A stretch of 64,000 nt of DNA from Planctomycetota bacterium (GCA_002686265.1 NZBA01000020.1:56823-120822); one strand, 5' to 3'; positions 53,467-63,181 are shown, numbered from the stretch's first letter. The notes: generated by a model not told the origin, from the sequence alone. Program-made: numbers and translations.

Positions 53467-54582
53467 GTGCCTGCCCCCGCGCCCTCTCTCCCGCCCTTGT
53501 CGGTCTTCGACGCCCACGTGGACTCCCTCCAGCGAGCCGTGGACCTCGGCTGCGACCTCGGGCGCGCCGGCCGGGGCCATCTGGATCTCGAGCGCGGCCG
53601 AGTCGGCGGCTTGGGGGCGGTGGTCCTGGTGTGCTGGGTGGAGCCCTGTTGGATCGAGACCACCGGCGCCCGAGCGCGCACCGAGGTCCTCTTGGACGCT
53701 TTCCACGACCTCCTAGAGCGCCACCCCGACCGCGTGCGCTTCGCGGGCAACGGCCGCGAGGTGGAGGAGGCGCGCTCGGCGGGCGTCGTTGCCGCCATCG
53801 CGGGCATCGAGGGCGGCCACTCGATCGAGGAGAGCCTCGACACGCTCGAGCACTTCTTCGAACGCGGTGTGCGCGTGATGACCTTGGTGTGGAACAACCA
53901 CCTTTCGTGGATCCGTTCCTGTCAGCCGGGCGCGGGCGCGGGGGTGCCCGCGGGGCTCTCGGACTTCGGCCGCTCGGTCGTGCGGCGCATGAACGAATTG
54001 GGGATGGTCGTCGACCTCTCCCACGCGGGCGAGCGCTCCTTCCACGACGCTCTCGAGGCGAGCGAGCGGCCGGTGATCGCCAGCCATTCCGCCTGCCGCG
54101 CCCTGCACGATCATCCGCGCAACCTGACCGACGGGCAGCTGCGCGCCCTGGCGGCGCATGGCGGCGTGTGCGGCATCGTGTTCCTGCCGAGCTTCCTGGA
54201 CGCCGAGGCGCGTGCCGAGGCTGAGCGCGTGCGCGCGACCGAAGCCTACCGTGACATCGACTGCGTCGACCCCGCCGAGCGCGCCCTGGACCGTAACGCC
54301 TACCTGCAGCGTACCGTGCGCCCGCTCTCCCTCGAGCGCGTGGCCGACCACGCGCTGCACGCGATCGAGGTCGCCGGCATCGAGCACGTCGGGATCGGCT
54401 CGGACTTCGACGGCATCGACCACACCCCCGAGGGTCTGGAGGACGCGAGCCGCTACCCCGCCCTGGCGGCGGCTCTCGCCCGCCGCGGCCTCGCGCGCGA
54501 AGAGCTCGAGCTTGTCTGCGGCGCCAACATGCGACGCGTGTTCGCCGCCGCGACGGGGCCGGGGACGCACGCGTCCTCCTAG
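53467..54582 (+). CDS. M19 membrane-dipeptidase-family zinc peptidase
   Basis: A 371-aa protein starting at GTG with no signal peptide. It is a renal-dipeptidase-type amidohydrolase: VFDAHVDSLQ (first metal His/Asp), AIAGIEGGHSIEESLDTLEHFFERGVR (bridging Glu), VVDLSHAGERSF and VIASHSACRALHDHPRN (metal His), then HVGIGSDFDGIDHTPEGLED (Asp). Family members cleave dipeptides, including D-residues and dehydropeptides. It is divergent from the groESL operon, sharing the palindrome region. Confidence 0.93.
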   Translation: MPAPAPSLPPLSVFDAHVDSLQRAVDLGCDLGRAGRGHLDLERGRVGGLGAVVLVCWVEPCWIETTGARARTEVLLDAFHDLLERHPDRVRFAGNGREVEEARSAGVVAAIAGIEGGHSIEESLDTLEHFFERGVRVMTLVWNNHLSWIRSCQPGAGAGVPAGLSDFGRSVVRRMNELGMVVDLSHAGERSFHDALEASERPVIASHSACRALHDHPRNLTDGQLRALAAHGGVCGIVFLPSFLDAEARAEAERVRATEAYRDIDCVDPAERALDRNAYLQRTVRPLSLERVADHALHAIEVAGIEHVGIGSDFDGIDHTPEGLEDASRYPALAAALARRGLAREELELVCGANMRRVFAAATGPGTHASS

Positions 54583-54626
54583 CTCGGTCGCATGCCTGAA
54601 CGCCCATTCGAGGCGCCCCGGCACGC

Positions 54627-55532
54627 TCAGCAGCAGCTCGTGCCGCCGGGACGTTCGCCCACGGCGTTCTTCCAAGCGACGATCGTGACCGAGCGGAACT
54701 CGATCCCCTCGACCACCTGCCACGGCTCCTCCTGGCGCGCGAGCACCTCCACCCCCGTGAAGCCGGCTTGCTCGAAGGCTCGCGGGAAGGCGCTCTCCTC
54801 GAAGGCGCCGCTGACGCATCCGGCCCACAGTTCGGGGTCACGGCGCAGCTCGAGGGGGACCTCTCGGTCGCTGACGATGTCGGAGATCACTGCGCGCCCG
54901 CCGTGACGGAGGACCCGGAAGATCTCCCCGAGCAGCCGCATCTTGGCCTGGCTCGCGACCAGGTTCAGGACGCAGTTGGAGACGACCACGTCCACCGATT
55001 CGTCCGCCACCAGGGGCCTCTCGGCTCGCAGCCGCGCCGCTTCGTCTTCGGCCGCCTGCCAGCCGGCGACGTCGTGCGCCGGATGATCGGCCAGCCACCC
55101 GCCGAACAGGTCGAGGTCCAAGCCGAGGTCCTCGATCCGTCCGTGGCGGAACTCGACGTTCTGCCAGCCGATCCGCTCACCGACCTCCTCGCGCCACTCG
55201 CGAGCCAGAGCCAGCATGTCGCTGGTCATGTCCACGCCGATCACGCGGCCGGTCGGGCCGACCACCTGGCTGGCGATGAAGCAGATCTTCCCCCCGCCGG
55301 AGCCCAGGTCGAGGACCGTCTCGCCCTCCCGCAGGTGTTGGGATGGATCGCCGCAGCCGTAGTCGCGCTCCAGGATCTCATCGGGGATGACCTCGAGGCG
55401 CTCGGGGTCGTAGCTGACCGGGCAGCACAGCTCGGCCTTCTTCACCCGCGCTCCCGCGGAGTAGGTGGAGGTGACCGCCGCGGTCACCTCGACGGAGCTG
55501 AGGTCACCGTTCTCGTCTTGCGTGTGGCTCAT
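54627..55532 (-). CDS. ArsM-like SAM methyltransferase (arsenite methyltransferase type)
   Basis: A 301-aa class I methyltransferase. LDLGSGGGKICFIAS binds SAM. ArsM-type cysteines are in place: Cys36-Cys37 (ELCCPVSYDPE), Cys187 (VVSNCVLNL) and Cys239 (LWAGCVSGAFEE), with a final CysCys. In ArsM these three sites bind As(III), which is then methylated. The sequence also resembles the ArsM variants found with arsenosugar genes. No other ars gene is nearby, so arsenic methylation is likely but unproven. The 238-base gap upstream shows no obvious ArsR-type operator. Confidence 0.75.
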   Translation of the reverse strand: MSHTQDENGDLSSVEVTAAVTSTYSAGARVKKAELCCPVSYDPERLEVIPDEILERDYGCGDPSQHLREGETVLDLGSGGGKICFIASQVVGPTGRVIGVDMTSDMLALAREWREEVGERIGWQNVEFRHGRIEDLGLDLDLFGGWLADHPAHDVAGWQAAEDEAARLRAERPLVADESVDVVVSNCVLNLVASQAKMRLLGEIFRVLRHGGRAVISDIVSDREVPLELRRDPELWAGCVSGAFEESAFPRAFEQAGFTGVEVLARQEEPWQVVEGIEFRSVTIVAWKNAVGERPGGTSCC

Positions 55533-55770
55533 GGTCTGTGATCCTACTTCCGATCTCCTTGCGGCTCACTCACGGCGCGGCAGGGTGCGGCGGCGACGTG
55601 AACACGCGGTGAAGGTGCGCGCAAGGTTCGCGCCGCGGGGGGCCGACCCGCAAGAGCGAACCGCTCCGTGAGGGCTCGGCTCACCGGTGGGACTTGTGGA
55701 ATCGTGGCCTCGGGGGAGAATGGACGCCGGCTCGCCTCCCTCCCCAGCCCCTTTCACCTGGAGCCCCACC

Positions 55771-56967
55771 ATGTTCCTGCGCGTTTTCCTGCCTTGCGTG
55801 CTCTTCTCGGTCCTCCCCGCGGCGGCCCAGGCACCGGTCCTGACCATCGCCGAGGAGTCCTTCGACTACCCCGACGGCACGCCTCTCGGCGGCCTCTCGG
55901 GTGGCGTCGGGTGGGCGAACAGCTGGTGGTCGGGGACGACCGCCGACGACGCCCTCGTCTCGGTCCCGGGCATGGACGGCGTGGGTGGCCTGGCGGCCGA
56001 CAACCACGCCGACCAGGGATCCTACCGCTTCCCGGCCAACGCGGGTTTCGAGCACATGACCGAGAACCAGCTCTTCGGAGCCGACGGACACACCCTGTGG
56101 ATCGCGTTCCATTGCCGGCGCGCCCCGGGCAGCGCCGACGACTACGGCGGCGTCTCCCTCTACGAGCAGTTCGTCTCCGAGCGCCTGTTCCTCGGTTCGC
56201 CCAACAGCCTGTACGAGTGGGGCATCCACGACGATCCGTGGAACAACCCCAATCCCGAGACCGTGCCCGGATCGAGCGTCGATCAGGACACCCTGCTCGT
56301 CTACCGCATCGATTTCCAGCCGGGCATGGAGCGCCTGCGGCTGTGGCTCGACCCGGCCGATCCAAACCCGATCGGCGCCGCCGACCTCGACACGCAGATC
56401 GCCGACCTGCGCTTCAACGAGCTGGGGTTCAAGTCGGGGAACACGCTCTCGACCCACGGGTACTGGTTCGACGGCTTCCGCCTGGAGACCTTCGGCGAGG
56501 GGCTCGGTGACGCCTACTGCTTCGGCGACGGCAGCTCCCTGGGCTGCCCCTGCGGCAACGACGACGCAAGCGGCGAAGGCGGCTGCCTCAACGGTTCCGG
56601 AGCGGGCGCCGCGCTCTCGGCGATCGGCTCCGACAGCGTGGCGGTCGACTCCGCCACGCTCCTCGGGCGCGATCTGATTCCCGGCCAGCCCGGGCTCTAC
56701 TTCCAGGGCGACAACGCCGTCAACGGGGGAGGCGGAGCGATCTTCGGTGACGGCCTGCGCTGCGCGGGAGGCAACGTGGTCCGCCTACAGGTGGCGGTTG
56801 CCGACGCGGCCGGCCACTCCCAGACGAGCGTCCCCCTCGCAGCGGCGGGAGGTCTCGCGGGCGGAGAGACCCGCCGTTACCAACTGTGGTACCGCGACCC
56901 CGCGTCGAGCCCCTGCGGCTCGACCTTCAACCTGACCAACGGGCTCGAGCTCGTCTGGCGGCCCTAG
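55771..56967 (+). CDS. Secreted protein with C-terminal FGDGLRC/WYR module
   Basis: A 398-aa protein. ATG 55771 gives a signal peptide (FLRVFLPCVLFSVLPAAAQA). The N-terminal 250 residues (EESFDYPDGTPLGGLSGG, GYWFDGFRLET) have the look of a concanavalin-like beta-sandwich. Then YCFGDGSSLGCPCGND and the shared module: LYFQGDNAVNGGGGAIFGDG, LRCAGGNVVRLQ and YQLWYRDPASSPCGSTFNLTN. It therefore belongs with the tandem pair at 21.4-23.6 kb. Function unknown. Confidence 0.82.
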   Translation: MFLRVFLPCVLFSVLPAAAQAPVLTIAEESFDYPDGTPLGGLSGGVGWANSWWSGTTADDALVSVPGMDGVGGLAADNHADQGSYRFPANAGFEHMTENQLFGADGHTLWIAFHCRRAPGSADDYGGVSLYEQFVSERLFLGSPNSLYEWGIHDDPWNNPNPETVPGSSVDQDTLLVYRIDFQPGMERLRLWLDPADPNPIGAADLDTQIADLRFNELGFKSGNTLSTHGYWFDGFRLETFGEGLGDAYCFGDGSSLGCPCGNDDASGEGGCLNGSGAGAALSAIGSDSVAVDSATLLGRDLIPGQPGLYFQGDNAVNGGGGAIFGDGLRCAGGNVVRLQVAVADAAGHSQTSVPLAAAGGLAGGETRRYQLWYRDPASSPCGSTFNLTNGLELVWRP

Positions 56968-57009
56968 CCCGCGGGAAAAACGCCGACGGGCGGCTAGAGC
57001 ATGGCCACG

Positions 57010-58236
57010 TCAGCGCCTCTGGCGCGAGACGACCTCACCCTCGATCACGACGCCGATGCAGTGGGTCGTGTACTCGAACGGATCGCCGTCGAACAGGGCG
57101 AGATCTCCGTCCTTGCCGACCTCGAGGGAACCGACGCGATCGGCGATGCCGAGCATGCGCGCGGGGGAGAGGGTGATCGCCTCGAGGGCGCGGGCGGGTC
57201 CGAGGCCGTGGGCGGCGGCGATCGCCGCCTCGAAGAGCAGCACGCGCACCTTGGGCACATAGCTCTCGAACCCGGTCTGGATCGCTATGGCGATCCCCGC
57301 GTCGGCCAGGCGCGCGGCCGTCGTGAAGGAGAGGTTCTTCGTGTCTCCCCAGGCGCGGTACATCGTCGGGTGCAGCAAGACCGGGACGCCGGCCGCACGC
57401 AGGTCGTCGATCAGCGTGTAGGCCTCGGCGCCCATGTCCAACCACAGCCGGAGGTCGAATTCCGCGGCGAGGCGCAGCGCCCCGGCGATGTCCTGGGCTC
57501 GGTTCGCCGTGACGATGAAGGGAACCTCGCGGGCGAGGGCGGCGGCCAGGGCCTCCTTGCCGAGATCCCGCGCGGGCGGAGCGCCCTCGCCGTCGTGGGC
57601 GGCGTGCTCGCTGGCGTACTCGCGCGCGGCGATCAAGGCCTCGCGCAGCATCGCCATCATCTTCCCGCGCGTTCCCGGCGAGGTGGCGCCGCCCTTCTTG
57701 GCGGCCGGGGAGAGGGTCGCCGCGAGCCCGAAGAAGGGCTTCACGACCGCCTCGGCCACCGTCGTCCCGCGCGTCTTGGCGATCATCGTCTGGCCCGAGA
57801 CGAGCTCGCCTGGAGCGTGGCCGACGTGGATCGTCGTCACGCCGAACGAGCGTACGTACTCCACCAGCGGCTCGCGCGGGTTGTAGGCGTCGATCGCCCG
57901 CAGGCCCGGCTGGATCGGGCTCGAACGCTCGAGCATGTCCTGGTCGTGCGTCTGGTCGTCACCGTTGTAGATGCCCGACAGCCCCGCGACCGTGCGCGCG
58001 TCCACCAGGCCGGGCGTGACCACCGCGGCCTCGAGGACCTCGTGCCCGGCGGGGATCGGCGTCGAAGCGGCCGGGCCGACGGCGGCGATGCGGCCGCCGC
58101 TGACGATCACCACGCCGTCGGTGATGACCGCGCCGCTGACCGTGTGGACGAGCTCCGCCCGGACGGCGACCTGGGCGGAGGCGGACAGCGCCGCGGGCGC
58201 GAGCGCCGCGGCGACAGCGAGAGCGGTGAGCTTCAT
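57010..58236 (-). CDS. Secreted amidohydrolase-fold protein with degenerate metal site
   Basis: A 408-aa protein with AAGGAGG upstream of ATG and a signal peptide (LTALAVAAALAPAALSASA). The amidohydrolase fold is plain (VVTPGLVDARTVAGLSG; LSPARMLGIADRVGSLEVGKDGDLALFDGDP), but the HxH is DARTV and the later His positions read FIVTANRAQD and LRLWLDMGAE. So it probably cannot bind the usual metal pair. Its first 4 bases overlap the stop of the intact amidohydrolase upstream, so both are made together. A regulatory or scaffolding partner is the likely role. Confidence 0.82.
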   Translation of the reverse strand: MKLTALAVAAALAPAALSASAQVAVRAELVHTVSGAVITDGVVIVSGGRIAAVGPAASTPIPAGHEVLEAAVVTPGLVDARTVAGLSGIYNGDDQTHDQDMLERSSPIQPGLRAIDAYNPREPLVEYVRSFGVTTIHVGHAPGELVSGQTMIAKTRGTTVAEAVVKPFFGLAATLSPAAKKGGATSPGTRGKMMAMLREALIAAREYASEHAAHDGEGAPPARDLGKEALAAALAREVPFIVTANRAQDIAGALRLAAEFDLRLWLDMGAEAYTLIDDLRAAGVPVLLHPTMYRAWGDTKNLSFTTAARLADAGIAIAIQTGFESYVPKVRVLLFEAAIAAAHGLGPARALEAITLSPARMLGIADRVGSLEVGKDGDLALFDGDPFEYTTHCIGVVIEGEVVSRQRR

Positions 58237-59597
58237 CGGCGGCCTCCTTCGGTCGCGCGATCGTGGCAGCACAGGTACGGCGTCACGTCGTCGGCCGCGC
58301 CGAAGCCGCCCTCGGCGCGCAGCAGGTCGTCGGGATCGGATCGGTCGAAGACCTTCACGCCCTCCACCCAAGTCTGCTCGACGCGCGTGTAGACGCTGAA
58401 CGGATCGCCCGAGAGGACCACGAAGTCAGCGTCCTTGCCGGGGGTCAGCGAGCCGACGCGCCCGTCGAGATCCAGCATCTCCGCTCCAGCCAGGGTGACC
58501 GACTCCAGAGCCGCTTGGCGGCTCATCCCGGCGCGGACACCCAGGGCCGCCATGCGCAGGAACAGGCGCGAGTCGGTGATCCAGTCGTCGGTGTGGAAGG
58601 CGACGCGCACGCCGGCGCGCTCGAGCGCCGCGCCGGTTTCCATCACCAGGTGCACCGCCTCGAGCTTGCCGCCCGGCGAGTCCACTAGGATCAGGGAGCA
58701 GGGCGCGCCGGCGGCGGCGATCTCATCGGCCACGCGCCAGCCCTCGGAGACGTGGTGCAACACCACGCGGAAGCCGAACTCCTCGGCGAGGCGCAGGACC
58801 GTCAGCACGTCGTCGTGGCGGTGGGTGTGGTGGTGGACCACGCGCTTGCCGTCCATGACCTCAAGCAGGCACTCGAGGTCCAGGTCGCGCGCGGGGCGCT
58901 CGTCGGGATCGACGACGCCCTCTTCGTCGGTGGCGGCGGCGAGCTTGGCACTGTACTCGCGCGCCCGGAGGAACAGCTCGCGCACCAGGAAGGCCGACTT
59001 CCCGCGGGTGCCGGGGAACCCGCTCTCGCCGCCGTTGCGGATCGAGTTCGTCCCGTTGGCCATCTTGAGCCCGCCCATCGGCGAGCCGTCGGGGAAGCGG
59101 TAGGCGATGGCGTCGATCGTACGCGGCGCCCCGGGGTCGAAGCGCAGCTTCACGTAGCTGGTCTGGCCCGACGAGAGGTGCCCCGAGCCGGGCATGAGAT
59201 TGAGCGTCGTCAGGCCGCCGGCGAGGGCGCGGCGGAAGCCCGCGGAGCGCGCGTCGATCGAGTCGAACACGCGCACTCCGGGCTGGAGCGGGCCGGAGCC
59301 GTCCGCGGCGCCGACTCCGCCGAGGTGCGAGTGGGTGTCCACCAGCCCCGGCATGACGGTCTTGCCCCGCACGTCCACGATCGTGGCGCCGGCGGGGACC
59401 TCGATCCGGGCCGCGGGGCCGATGGCGCGGATGCGGCCGCCCTCGACGAGCATCACACCGCCCTCGATCGGCGGACCGTCGATGGGCAGGAAGCGCGCGC
59501 CGGTGACGGCGGTCGTTTGCACAGCCGCGAGGGCGCAGGAGGCGCCGGCGGCGCCGAGGAGCGCGAGGCGCAGAGCGTGGGCGAGGTGGAGTTTCAT
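58233..59597 (-). CDS. Secreted amidohydrolase with intact metal site
   Basis: A 454-aa protein with a signal peptide (LAHALRLALLGAAGASCALA). Metal residues are present: VMPGLVDTHSHLGG, RVVHHHTHRHDD, FRVVLHHVSEGW and VRVAFHTDDW. The shape resembles imidazolonepropionase/prolidase-like exported amidohydrolases. Substrate unknown; cyclic amides or N-acyl or peptide derivatives are usual. ATGA overlap couples it to the degenerate partner downstream. Confidence 0.85.
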   Translation of the reverse strand: MKLHLAHALRLALLGAAGASCALAAVQTTAVTGARFLPIDGPPIEGGVMLVEGGRIRAIGPAARIEVPAGATIVDVRGKTVMPGLVDTHSHLGGVGAADGSGPLQPGVRVFDSIDARSAGFRRALAGGLTTLNLMPGSGHLSSGQTSYVKLRFDPGAPRTIDAIAYRFPDGSPMGGLKMANGTNSIRNGGESGFPGTRGKSAFLVRELFLRAREYSAKLAAATDEEGVVDPDERPARDLDLECLLEVMDGKRVVHHHTHRHDDVLTVLRLAEEFGFRVVLHHVSEGWRVADEIAAAGAPCSLILVDSPGGKLEAVHLVMETGAALERAGVRVAFHTDDWITDSRLFLRMAALGVRAGMSRQAALESVTLAGAEMLDLDGRVGSLTPGKDADFVVLSGDPFSVYTRVEQTWVEGVKVFDRSDPDDLLRAEGGFGAADDVTPYLCCHDRATEGGRR

Positions 59598-59867
59598 CGG
59601 ATGAGATGAGACGGAGATGGGTTGGTGCGGCGACATCCTACCGGTCCGGTGGCTTGATTGCGGGATCGGCGAGGATTGGGGAAACCGCGCGGCCGAGCCC
59701 CGGTCCAGGGTGGGTCGGCGGAGCGCGGGCGTGCACACGAGGGTGCGCGCGGCGTGCCCGGGAGAGGGTGGCGCAAGGGCGCCGGACGCGAGCTCGCGGG
59801 GCGCTCCTGCACCGCGAGCCCATTCCACGAGCGCGCGAGAGCGGCGCTTCACACGAGGAGAGCAACG

Positions 59868-60323
59868 ATGCAGTACGACTTCAGCACGGTGGCGGACGTG
59901 GTTTCCTACGCCTCTGTTCCCGAGGGGCACTATCTGTGCCGCGTGGTCGAAGTTCGCGAGGGGCAGGCGCGGGACGGGAGTCCGCGCTGGAACCTGCGGC
60001 TCGAGGTCGCCGAGGGCGCCCTCGTCGGCCGCACCGCGGCCTGGGACTCGATCACCTGGAGCGAGCGCGGCATCCACCGAGTCAAACTGGTTCTCGACTG
60101 CCTGGGCATCGAGACCGACGGTGTGGTCGAGATCGCGACCGATGAGCTGGTGGATCTGGAAACCTGCGTTCAGGTCGTCCTCGAGGAGCGTGAGGACCCC
60201 CTCAGCGGGCGCCGGGAGCTCCGCAACCGCGTTCCCTACGACGGCTACGTTCCAGCCGATCGCTGGCGTGAGCTCTCGGCCGAGGAGGGGTCGGGGGACG
60301 GTGAGGGAAACGGCCGCGGGTAG
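59868..60323 (+). CDS. DUF669-like (phage-type) protein
   Basis: A 151-aa protein with GAGGAG upstream of ATG. VPEGHYLCRVVEVREGQARDGSPRWNLRLEVAEGALVGRTAAWDSITW fits the DUF669 pattern (an early GxYxxxI/V, then a conserved G-x-P/W and l-d...l), known mostly from phages, where it accompanies recombination or single-strand DNA proteins. No other phage gene is nearby, so it is either a domesticated prophage gene or a cellular relative. Role unknown. Confidence 0.6.
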   Translation: MQYDFSTVADVVSYASVPEGHYLCRVVEVREGQARDGSPRWNLRLEVAEGALVGRTAAWDSITWSERGIHRVKLVLDCLGIETDGVVEIATDELVDLETCVQVVLEEREDPLSGRRELRNRVPYDGYVPADRWRELSAEEGSGDGEGNGRG

Positions 60324-60362
60324 CGGTTGACGCTCGGGGGGCCGAGTTCGAATCATGGACGG

Positions 60363-60803
60363 ATGCCGGCGACCCCCGATCCGACCCCGAGCGCTCTTCC
60401 CGACGACGAGGACCTGATCGCCGTCGCCCGCGTGGCCCAGGAGAACGCCTACAGCCCCTACTCCAAGGTCTGCGTCGGCGCGGCGCTCGTGGCCGCCGAC
60501 GGGCGCGTGTTCACGGGCTGCAACGTCGAGAACGCGAGCCTCGGTCTTACCCAGTGCGCCGAGCGCGCCGCCCTCTCCCGGGCGGTGGCCGAGGGAGTGC
60601 GGAGGTTCTCCGCGGTCGTCATCACCTCCAGCTTCGACGATCCTCTGATGCCGTGCGGAGCGTGCCGACAGGTCCTGCGCGAGTTTGCGGCCGACCTCCG
60701 CGTCGTTTCGGTGGGCATGGGCGGCGGGCGCCGAGAGAGTTCTCTGCGGGAGCTGTTGCCCGAGGCCTTCGAGCCCGGCGATCTGCGTGGCGGCTCGCGG
60801 TGA
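60363..60803 (+). CDS. cdd: Cytidine deaminase
   Basis: A 146-aa homotetrameric-type deaminase converting cytidine or deoxycytidine to uridine forms. AYSPYSKVCVGAAL, TGCNVENASL, the catalytic QCAERAAL (Cys65, Glu67) and PCGACRQVL (Cys98, Cys101) form the zinc site. The stop is 13 bases before ligA. Confidence 0.94.
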   Translation: MPATPDPTPSALPDDEDLIAVARVAQENAYSPYSKVCVGAALVAADGRVFTGCNVENASLGLTQCAERAALSRAVAEGVRRFSAVVITSSFDDPLMPCGACRQVLREFAADLRVVSVGMGGGRRESSLRELLPEAFEPGDLRGGSR

Positions 60804-60816
60804 CGAAGGCGAGGCG

Positions 60817-62931
60817 ATGAGCGCGCCTTCGGCGGCGAGTGCGCGGGCGGCCGAGCTCCGCCGAGAACTGGCGCGCCACGATCACCTGTACTACATCGTC
60901 GGGCGGTCGGAGATCGCCGACGCGGAGTACGATGCCCTCTTCGCTGAGCTCGTCGATCTCGAGGAGGCACACCCCGAGCTTGTCGTCGAGTCCAGCCCTA
61001 CGCGACGAGTCGGCGCTCCCCTCGAGGAGGGGACGGGGTTCGAGAAGGTCCGCCACGAGGTCCCGATGCTCTCGATCGACAGCCTCTTTGGTCCGGGCGA
61101 GGTGCGCGAGTTCGAGGAGCGTGTCCTGCGCTTCCTCGGGCTGGAGAGCGGCGCTGACTTGGCGTGGTCGGTCGAACCGAAGTTCGACGGCGTCTCCGCC
61201 TCGCTGCTCTACGAGAACGGGTGCCTCGTGCGCGGCGTGACGCGAGGGGACGGTCAGGTGGGTGAGGACGTGACCGCGAACCTGCGCACGGTCCGCAACC
61301 TGCCCCTCGAGCTCGAAGGGAGCGAGCGGCCGGCGCCCGCCCTGCTCGAGGTGCGCGGCGAGGTCCTGATCGAGCGGGGTCGGTTCGATGCGTTCAACGA
61401 GCGGCGGGTGGCCGAGGGTGGCGCGCCGCTGGCCAACCCGCGCAACGCGGCTTCGGGCGCCCTGCGGCGCCTTGATCCCGCCGACGTGGCGCGCTACCCG
61501 CTCGAGCTCCACGTGTGGGCCGCGCCGCGCATCGTGGGAGCGACGTTCTCCTCCCAGACGGAGACCTACGCGGCCCTCGGAGAGTGGGGTCTGCCGCTCT
61601 CGGGTCACACGCGGCGAGTTGTCGGGCTGGGCGAGTGTCTTGCCTACCACGAGCGGATGGAGGCGCGGCGCGACGAGATCCCCTTCGACCTCGACGGCGT
61701 CGTGGCCAAACTCGACGATTTCGGTCTGCGCGAGCGCCTTGGCCGCACCGCGCGCGCCATGCGCTGGCAGTACGCCCACAAGTTCACTGCCCGGGAGGCG
61801 ACCAGCACCCTGCGGGCGATCGAGATCAGCGTCGGCAACAACGGCCGTTTGACTCCGCGCGCCCACGTGGACGCGGTGGGGCTCGGTGGTGTGAGCGTGC
61901 GCCACGCGACGCTCCACAATGCCGACTACGTACACGCCCTCGACCTGCGCGTGGGTGACCGCGTGTTCCTGCGGCGGGCCGGCGACGTCATCCCGCAGAT
62001 CACCGGCGTATCTCGGCGAGCGCCGCGGTCCGAGCCCGCCAAGTGGCGTGAGGGCGTGCCCGAGGAGCTCCGTGACGCCGAGGGAGCGGTTGCGTCGGGC
62101 GTCTTCTGGCGTTGGCGCGACGAGTTCGCTCCACCCGAGCGCTGCCCGGCTTGCGGGGCGGAGACGGTCGAGGAGGGCAAGTACTGGCGCTGTCCGAACT
62201 TGCGCGCCTGTCCTCCCCAGGTTGTCGGGCGCACGGCGGTTCTCGCCGGCCGCGATGCCTTCGACATCGACCGCATCGGCGAGAAGCAGATCCGCCAGCT
62301 GCTCGAGGCCGGCCTAATCGAGGGGCCCGCGGACCTGTTTCACCTTGACCGAGATCCGGCAGGGCGGGAGGCGCTGCTCGCGCTGGAGCGCTGGGGCGAG
62401 AAGAGTGTCGACAACCTCTTCGCGGAGATCGAGCAGCGCCGCAAGGTCCCGCTCGCCCGCTACCTCGTGGCCCTCTCGATTCCCGAGGTCGGCCGCGCCA
62501 CCGGCCGCCTGCTTGCAGCGAATTTCACCTCCCTCGACGTGCTCGCGGAGGCCGAGGAGGGGGTACTCCTGGCGATCGACGGGATCGGCCCGGAGGTGGC
62601 CGGGACCTTGCGGGAGTGGTTCGCCAAGCGGGGGAACCAGGCCTTCATCGCTCGTCTGGCGGAAGGGGGCGTCGAGGTCGCGTCGGGGGGCCAGGTGTCC
62701 GGCTCGGGCCCCTTCGCGGGCAAGGTGGTCGTCTTCACCGGCTCCCTCGAGCACATGACACGCGCCGAGGCCAAGCATCGTGTCGAGGCCGGGGGCGGCC
62801 GGGTCGCCTCCTCGGTGAGCGCGCGGACCGACTACCTGGTGGTGGGGGGCAAGCCCGGCGGCAAGGCGCGCAAGGCCGAGGAACTCGGTGTCGAGGTCCT
62901 GACCGAAGAGGCGTTCCTGGCATCCCGTTGA
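60817..62931 (+). CDS. ligA: NAD+-dependent DNA ligase
   Basis: A 704-aa ligase sealing nicks in replication and repair. Domain Ia (HDHLYYIVGRSEIADAEYD), adenylation domain with Lys122 in SVEPKFDGVSASL, OB domain, zinc finger CPAC...CPNLRAC, helix-hairpin-helix repeats and a C-terminal BRCT domain (FAGKVVVFTGSLEHMTRAEAK) are all present. The frame is open upstream; ATG 60817 matches the family start. Probably co-transcribed with cdd. Confidence 0.96.
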   Translation: MSAPSAASARAAELRRELARHDHLYYIVGRSEIADAEYDALFAELVDLEEAHPELVVESSPTRRVGAPLEEGTGFEKVRHEVPMLSIDSLFGPGEVREFEERVLRFLGLESGADLAWSVEPKFDGVSASLLYENGCLVRGVTRGDGQVGEDVTANLRTVRNLPLELEGSERPAPALLEVRGEVLIERGRFDAFNERRVAEGGAPLANPRNAASGALRRLDPADVARYPLELHVWAAPRIVGATFSSQTETYAALGEWGLPLSGHTRRVVGLGECLAYHERMEARRDEIPFDLDGVVAKLDDFGLRERLGRTARAMRWQYAHKFTAREATSTLRAIEISVGNNGRLTPRAHVDAVGLGGVSVRHATLHNADYVHALDLRVGDRVFLRRAGDVIPQITGVSRRAPRSEPAKWREGVPEELRDAEGAVASGVFWRWRDEFAPPERCPACGAETVEEGKYWRCPNLRACPPQVVGRTAVLAGRDAFDIDRIGEKQIRQLLEAGLIEGPADLFHLDRDPAGREALLALERWGEKSVDNLFAEIEQRRKVPLARYLVALSIPEVGRATGRLLAANFTSLDVLAEAEEGVLLAIDGIGPEVAGTLREWFAKRGNQAFIARLAEGGVEVASGGQVSGSGPFAGKVVVFTGSLEHMTRAEAKHRVEAGGGRVASSVSARTDYLVVGGKPGGKARKAEELGVEVLTEEAFLASR

Positions 62932-63181
62932 GAAACGGCCTACTGCGACTTCGCCCTCTCCGCCGCTGCGGCGTCGGGCTCGCCGATCCGTGCTCGACGG
63001 CCCTATCACGCCGCCTGCGCCGTCCCGACTTCGCCCTCCTTTAGAGCGACGAAGATGGCCTCGTCTCGCTACGGCCCTCCAGGAGTCCTAGGCGAGGAGA
63101 TCGACGGGGGCGACGGGCGGTGAGGGAGGCGTTCGCTGGTCTGCAGGAGGCCCCTCCGCTATCCTGATTCGCCGCCGCGTC

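Noticed and set aside
60345..60365. tRNA T-arm-like GTTCGAATC
   Set aside because: No acceptor, D or anticodon arm can be built around it; it lies directly before the cdd start.
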